This document shows, one piece after another, positions 15,000 to 17,707 of a stretch of 17,707 nucleotides of DNA. The stretch covers positions 1-17,707 of the forward strand of contig CAZOHH010000048.1 in NCBI GenBank assembly GCA_964579735.1, written 5' to 3'. Source of the DNA: CAILLO01 sp964579735. GTDB taxonomy: Bacteria; Bacillota; Clostridia; Saccharofermentanales; UBA5734. The stretch's first letter is position 1, and each line of letters opens with the position of its first letter. A program made the position numbers and the translations under genes. Below the pieces are notes generated by a model, which worked only from the letters and a program-made list of their open reading frames with translations, searched no databases and had not been told where the DNA came from.

Positions 15000-16172
15000 A
15001 TGCCATTCGATTTCGACCGGGTCATCGAGCGCCACGGAACGGATTCGCTGAAATACGATTTCGCCGTGAAGCGAGGGCTTCCCGAGGACGTTCTCCCTCT
15101 TTGGGTTGCGGACATGGACTTCCCGGCCCCGCCATCGGTCGTCGACGCACTCGTCGAGAGAAGCCTGCACGGCATCTTCGGCTACAGCGATGCAGCGGGT
15201 CCCGACTATTTCGATACATTGGCCGCCTGGTACGCCTCCCGATTCGAATGGCTTCTCCAACCCGATTGGCTGGTCAAGACGCCAGGCGTCGTGTTCGCTC
15301 TCTTCTCCGCCATTCGCGCCTTGACGCGCGAAGGGGAGTCCGTCCTCATCCAGGAGCCGGTCTACCCCCCATTCCGTGACGCCGCACTCACCTGCCGGCG
15401 GAACCTCGTCGTCAGTCCGTTGGTCTACGAGGACGGCCGCTACGGACTCGACCTCGTCGACTTCGAACGGAAGATCATCGAGTCGAAGGTCCGGCTGTTC
15501 ATCCTCTGCAGCCCGCATAATCCCGTGGGCCGCGTCTGGACCGAGGCCGAGCTCATCGGTATGGGAGACATCTGCGTTCGACACGATGTCCGCGTAATTG
15601 CCGACGAAATCCACCACGACCTCGTCATGCCCGGCCATCGGCACCGCATCTTCGCCAGCCTGAAACCCGCCTTCGCGGACCACACGATCACCTGCACAGC
15701 CCCGAGCAAGACCTTCAACCTCGCGGGGCTGCAGATCTCCAACCTCCTGATTCCGAACCCTGCCCTTCGGCAGGATTTCACCTCCGAGATGCGCCGGACC
15801 GGATACAGTCACCCGAATGCCATGGGTCTTGTCGCCTGTCAGGCTGCCTACTCCTCTGGGGGTCCATGGCTGGACGAACTGCTCGTGTACCTCGCCGGCA
15901 ACTTCGCACATCTGAAGTCTTTTCTCGCGGAGCATCTGCCGTTGGTCCGGCCCGTCGAGATGGAGGGAACCTATCTCGCCTGGCTGGATTTCCGGAGACT
16001 TGGCCTTTCGGATCCAGAGCTCAAGCGCCGGATCGTCGAGCTCGGTCGCCTCTGGTTCAACGACGGGCGGGATTTCGGGCTCGGCGGCGCAGGATTCAAG
16101 CGGATCAACCTCGCCTGTCCGAGGGCCACGCTCGACGAAGCCCTGGTACGTCTCCTGCGGGCTCTGGGGTAG
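15000..16172 (+). CDS. MalY/PatB-type PLP-dependent C-S lyase / aminotransferase
   Basis: This is a 390-aa fold-type I PLP enzyme of the MalY/PatB group, which cleaves cystathionine or cysteine to release the thiol or sulfide plus pyruvate and ammonia, or acts as an aminotransferase. The group signature PLWVADMDFPAPP lies at 33-45. PLP contacts are SPHNPVGRVW (171-180, Asn 174), ADEIHHDL (201-208, Asp 202) and the Schiff-base Lys 237 in APSKTFNLAG. The C-terminal RINLACPRATLDEAL region is typical. The start at 15000 has AAAGGAG six bases upstream; an ATG eight codons earlier has no site. It is separated by 154 bases from the lysoplasmalogenase gene, so it probably has its own promoter, not identified. 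Cystathionine beta-lyase is the likely activity. Confidence 0.9.
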   Translation: MPFDFDRVIERHGTDSLKYDFAVKRGLPEDVLPLWVADMDFPAPPSVVDALVERSLHGIFGYSDAAGPDYFDTLAAWYASRFEWLLQPDWLVKTPGVVFALFSAIRALTREGESVLIQEPVYPPFRDAALTCRRNLVVSPLVYEDGRYGLDLVDFERKIIESKVRLFILCSPHNPVGRVWTEAELIGMGDICVRHDVRVIADEIHHDLVMPGHRHRIFASLKPAFADHTITCTAPSKTFNLAGLQISNLLIPNPALRQDFTSEMRRTGYSHPNAMGLVACQAAYSSGGPWLDELLVYLAGNFAHLKSFLAEHLPLVRPVEMEGTYLAWLDFRRLGLSDPELKRRIVELGRLWFNDGRDFGLGGAGFKRINLACPRATLDEALVRLLRALG

Positions 16173-16200
16173 TCGGCGTGCGCATGTAGAGAGCAAGGAA

Positions 16201-16206
16201 TATAAT
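16201..16206 (+). promoter_or_regulatory. -10 box of the leucine-rich-repeat protein gene
   Basis: A perfect TATAAT lies 24 bases before the start codon and 28 bases after the lyase stop, giving a very short leader that still holds the AGGAGG site at 16218-16223. No recognisable -35 box lies at 16-18 bases. Confidence 0.5.
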
Positions 16207-16230
16207 GAAGGTCTGAGAGGAGGAACTGCC

Positions 16231-17706
16231 ATGAACCTCCAGAAAGACCGGTCCAATTCCCGTCCTCGACCCCCAAGGCGTTCCCGTCCGAAGGTCTTCG
16301 TCTCCATTGCACTCCTCGTGCTGGTCGTGTCGATCCCATGGGCCGTTCCGTTGACCGGTGTCGTCTCCGAATCCTCCGACGGGACTGCAGCGCAGCTGGG
16401 CTGGATTCCCATCATCACCATCCACCCGCCCCTCATCACGATCTTCCCCATCGACCCGCTTCTGGTCGTCGATATCCCGGATGCCAACCTGAATGCAGCG
16501 CTCCACACCCGATGCGGCATCCCTATGACCGAACCCCTGCGCCGCGGAGATCTCTACGCCCTGACCGGATCCCTGAACCTGACCGGACGCGATATCGCGA
16601 ACCTCGAAGGCGTCCAATATTGCCGTCAGATCCACGTGCTGAACGCATCGGAGAATCCGCTCACCGCGTTGCCGAACATGAGCGCCATGGTCGGGTTGCA
16701 GCAGTTATACCTCGACGATTGCGATTTCGGAGCCATCCCGGCTGGAATCGGGCTCATTCCCAACCTCGTCGTCCTCGTCGTGAGTCGGAACCGGTTGACG
16801 GACCTTCCCGGATTCATCGCCACCCTTCCGGAACTGAAGGTCCTCTACGTCAATGGCAACGAGATCCGTGAGGTTCCGGCCTCCTATGGGTCCGGCAACC
16901 TGGAGGCCTTGTTCGTCCAGCAGAACCGACTGACGTCACTTCCGGACGAACTGGTCGGGTCTCCCCACCTGAAGACGCTCTATGCGGGGCTCAACCGGCT
17001 TTCCCGACTGCCGAACTCCCTGTCGGGAAAAAGCTGGCACGAGCTGGATTTCGAATTCAATTTCCTGGACGTATCCTCCGGAGGCGATGCACGCATCCTG
17101 CTGGAGTCGCTTTCGACCAGCGAATGCCGCTTCGAGAGGCAATTGACGCCCATCCGGGGGCTTTCCGCGGAAACGACACCCGACTCGATCCGACTGACCT
17201 GGACAAACTGTCCCGACACGGATACCGGGTCCTACTCCTCGGAAGTCACCCGTTACCTCGTCTACCTGAACGAAGGGGGCGTCCTTACGGAGCTCGCGAT
17301 TCTGGACAAGGCCACTCGAGAATACTCGGATGCCGGATTGACCTCCGCGACCGAACGGACCTATGCCATCGGAGTCGAATACAGCGTCGTCGACTCCCTT
17401 TTGTCCGGTATCACGCGAAATTACGTCAGCCTGACGACCTCGACGAAGGACCCGACGACGACTTCAGAGCCGAGCGCTACGAGCCCTGCTTCGCTCACCC
17501 CCACGCTCTCCCCCACTTCCGGACCGTCCCCCGTCCAACCCAGCATTTCCCCATCCGAGCCGACCGAAGGGGTCGAGCCTAAACCGCAAGGCGGTGGCCT
17601 TCTCTCCTGGGTGCCGGGCTGGATCCTGATCCTGTCCGGATTCCTTGGGCTCGGCATCATCGTCGGAGGCGGCCTTCTGATCGCCCGAGCGAAGAAGAGA
17701 AGCTAG
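16231..17706 (+). CDS. Membrane-anchored leucine-rich-repeat surface protein
   Basis: This is a 491-aa exported protein. A basic N-terminus (RPRPPRRSRPK) and hydrophobic segment (22-42) act as signal peptide or anchor. An internalin-like cap (VDIPDANLNAAL, 80-91) leads to leucine-rich repeats over about 110-280, with repeated L-L-N-L-P patterns such as NRLTDLP (187-193), NRLTSLP (232-238) and NRLSRLP (255-261). A fibronectin III-like domain covers about 305-405. A Ser/Thr/Pro stalk (405-452) then precedes a C-terminal membrane helix (about 463-485) and the basic tail RAKKRS. This topology places the repeats outside the cell, where such domains usually bind proteins or glycans. The start at 16231 is set by AGGAGG seven bases upstream; the frame is open further 5' through the lyase gene but that is an overlap artefact. 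The binding partner is unknown. Confidence 0.87.
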   Translation: MNLQKDRSNSRPRPPRRSRPKVFVSIALLVLVVSIPWAVPLTGVVSESSDGTAAQLGWIPIITIHPPLITIFPIDPLLVVDIPDANLNAALHTRCGIPMTEPLRRGDLYALTGSLNLTGRDIANLEGVQYCRQIHVLNASENPLTALPNMSAMVGLQQLYLDDCDFGAIPAGIGLIPNLVVLVVSRNRLTDLPGFIATLPELKVLYVNGNEIREVPASYGSGNLEALFVQQNRLTSLPDELVGSPHLKTLYAGLNRLSRLPNSLSGKSWHELDFEFNFLDVSSGGDARILLESLSTSECRFERQLTPIRGLSAETTPDSIRLTWTNCPDTDTGSYSSEVTRYLVYLNEGGVLTELAILDKATREYSDAGLTSATERTYAIGVEYSVVDSLLSGITRNYVSLTTSTKDPTTTSEPSATSPASLTPTLSPTSGPSPVQPSISPSEPTEGVEPKPQGGGLLSWVPGWILILSGFLGLGIIVGGGLLIARAKKRS

Positions 17707-17707
17707 G

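Noticed and set aside
14958..16520. Long minus-strand frame opposite the C-S lyase and the start of the leucine-rich protein
   Set aside because: It is antisense to an enzyme with all its PLP motifs intact, has no binding site and shows no recognisable domain.

Overview
The window is a GC-rich, densely coded bacterial segment with ten protein genes and no RNA genes, insertion sequences or CRISPR arrays that I can see. The genes have strong AGGAGG-type ribosome binding sites and TATAAT -10 boxes. The proteins point to an anaerobe: a ferredoxin-dependent 2-oxoacid oxidoreductase and a lysoplasmalogenase. The exported proteins (a lipoprotein sugar-binding protein, Listeria-Bacteroides repeats, fibronectin III domains, an internalin-like leucine-rich protein on a Pro/Thr stalk) resemble those of Bacillota or Chloroflexota. 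I cannot place the phylum from sequence reading alone.

Layout. (1) 1-5041, minus strand: a large secreted PIG-L/LmbE-type deacetylase with a mosaic C-terminus, a strong hairpin after its stop, then an ABC-transporter solute-binding lipoprotein that runs off the left edge. (2) 5261-8265, plus strand: an ABC-type exporter half-transporter, apparently leaderless, followed by an MFS transporter. (3) 8271-10443, minus strand: an ECF sigma factor whose 3' end overlaps the gene for a single-pass membrane protein. That protein has a short cytoplasmic domain and a complete extracytoplasmic serpin domain. (4) 10645-14845, plus strand: a probable operon of a flavin-reductase-like/PCP_red fusion, KorA (gamma and alpha fused), KorB and a YhhN-type lysoplasmalogenase. 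(5) 15000-17706, plus strand: a MalY/PatB-type C-S lyase and a membrane-anchored leucine-rich-repeat surface protein.

The most interesting unit is the sigma/serpin pair at 8271-10443. Its architecture (ECF sigma, overlapping gene, N-in single membrane span, extracytoplasmic sensor) is that of a sigma/anti-sigma pair, but the sensor is a serpin with an intact inhibitory hinge and a normal-length reactive loop. It may be a protease-sensing switch in which serpin cleavage or trapping changes sigma activity. This is inference from architecture.

A second point is the korAB operon. KorB has Gln where the third cluster-ligand Cys (GIGC) is expected, and the operon starts with an unusual flavin-reductase/PCP_red fusion that could be its redox partner. 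Several long open frames antisense to these genes look like GC-rich shadows and are left out.
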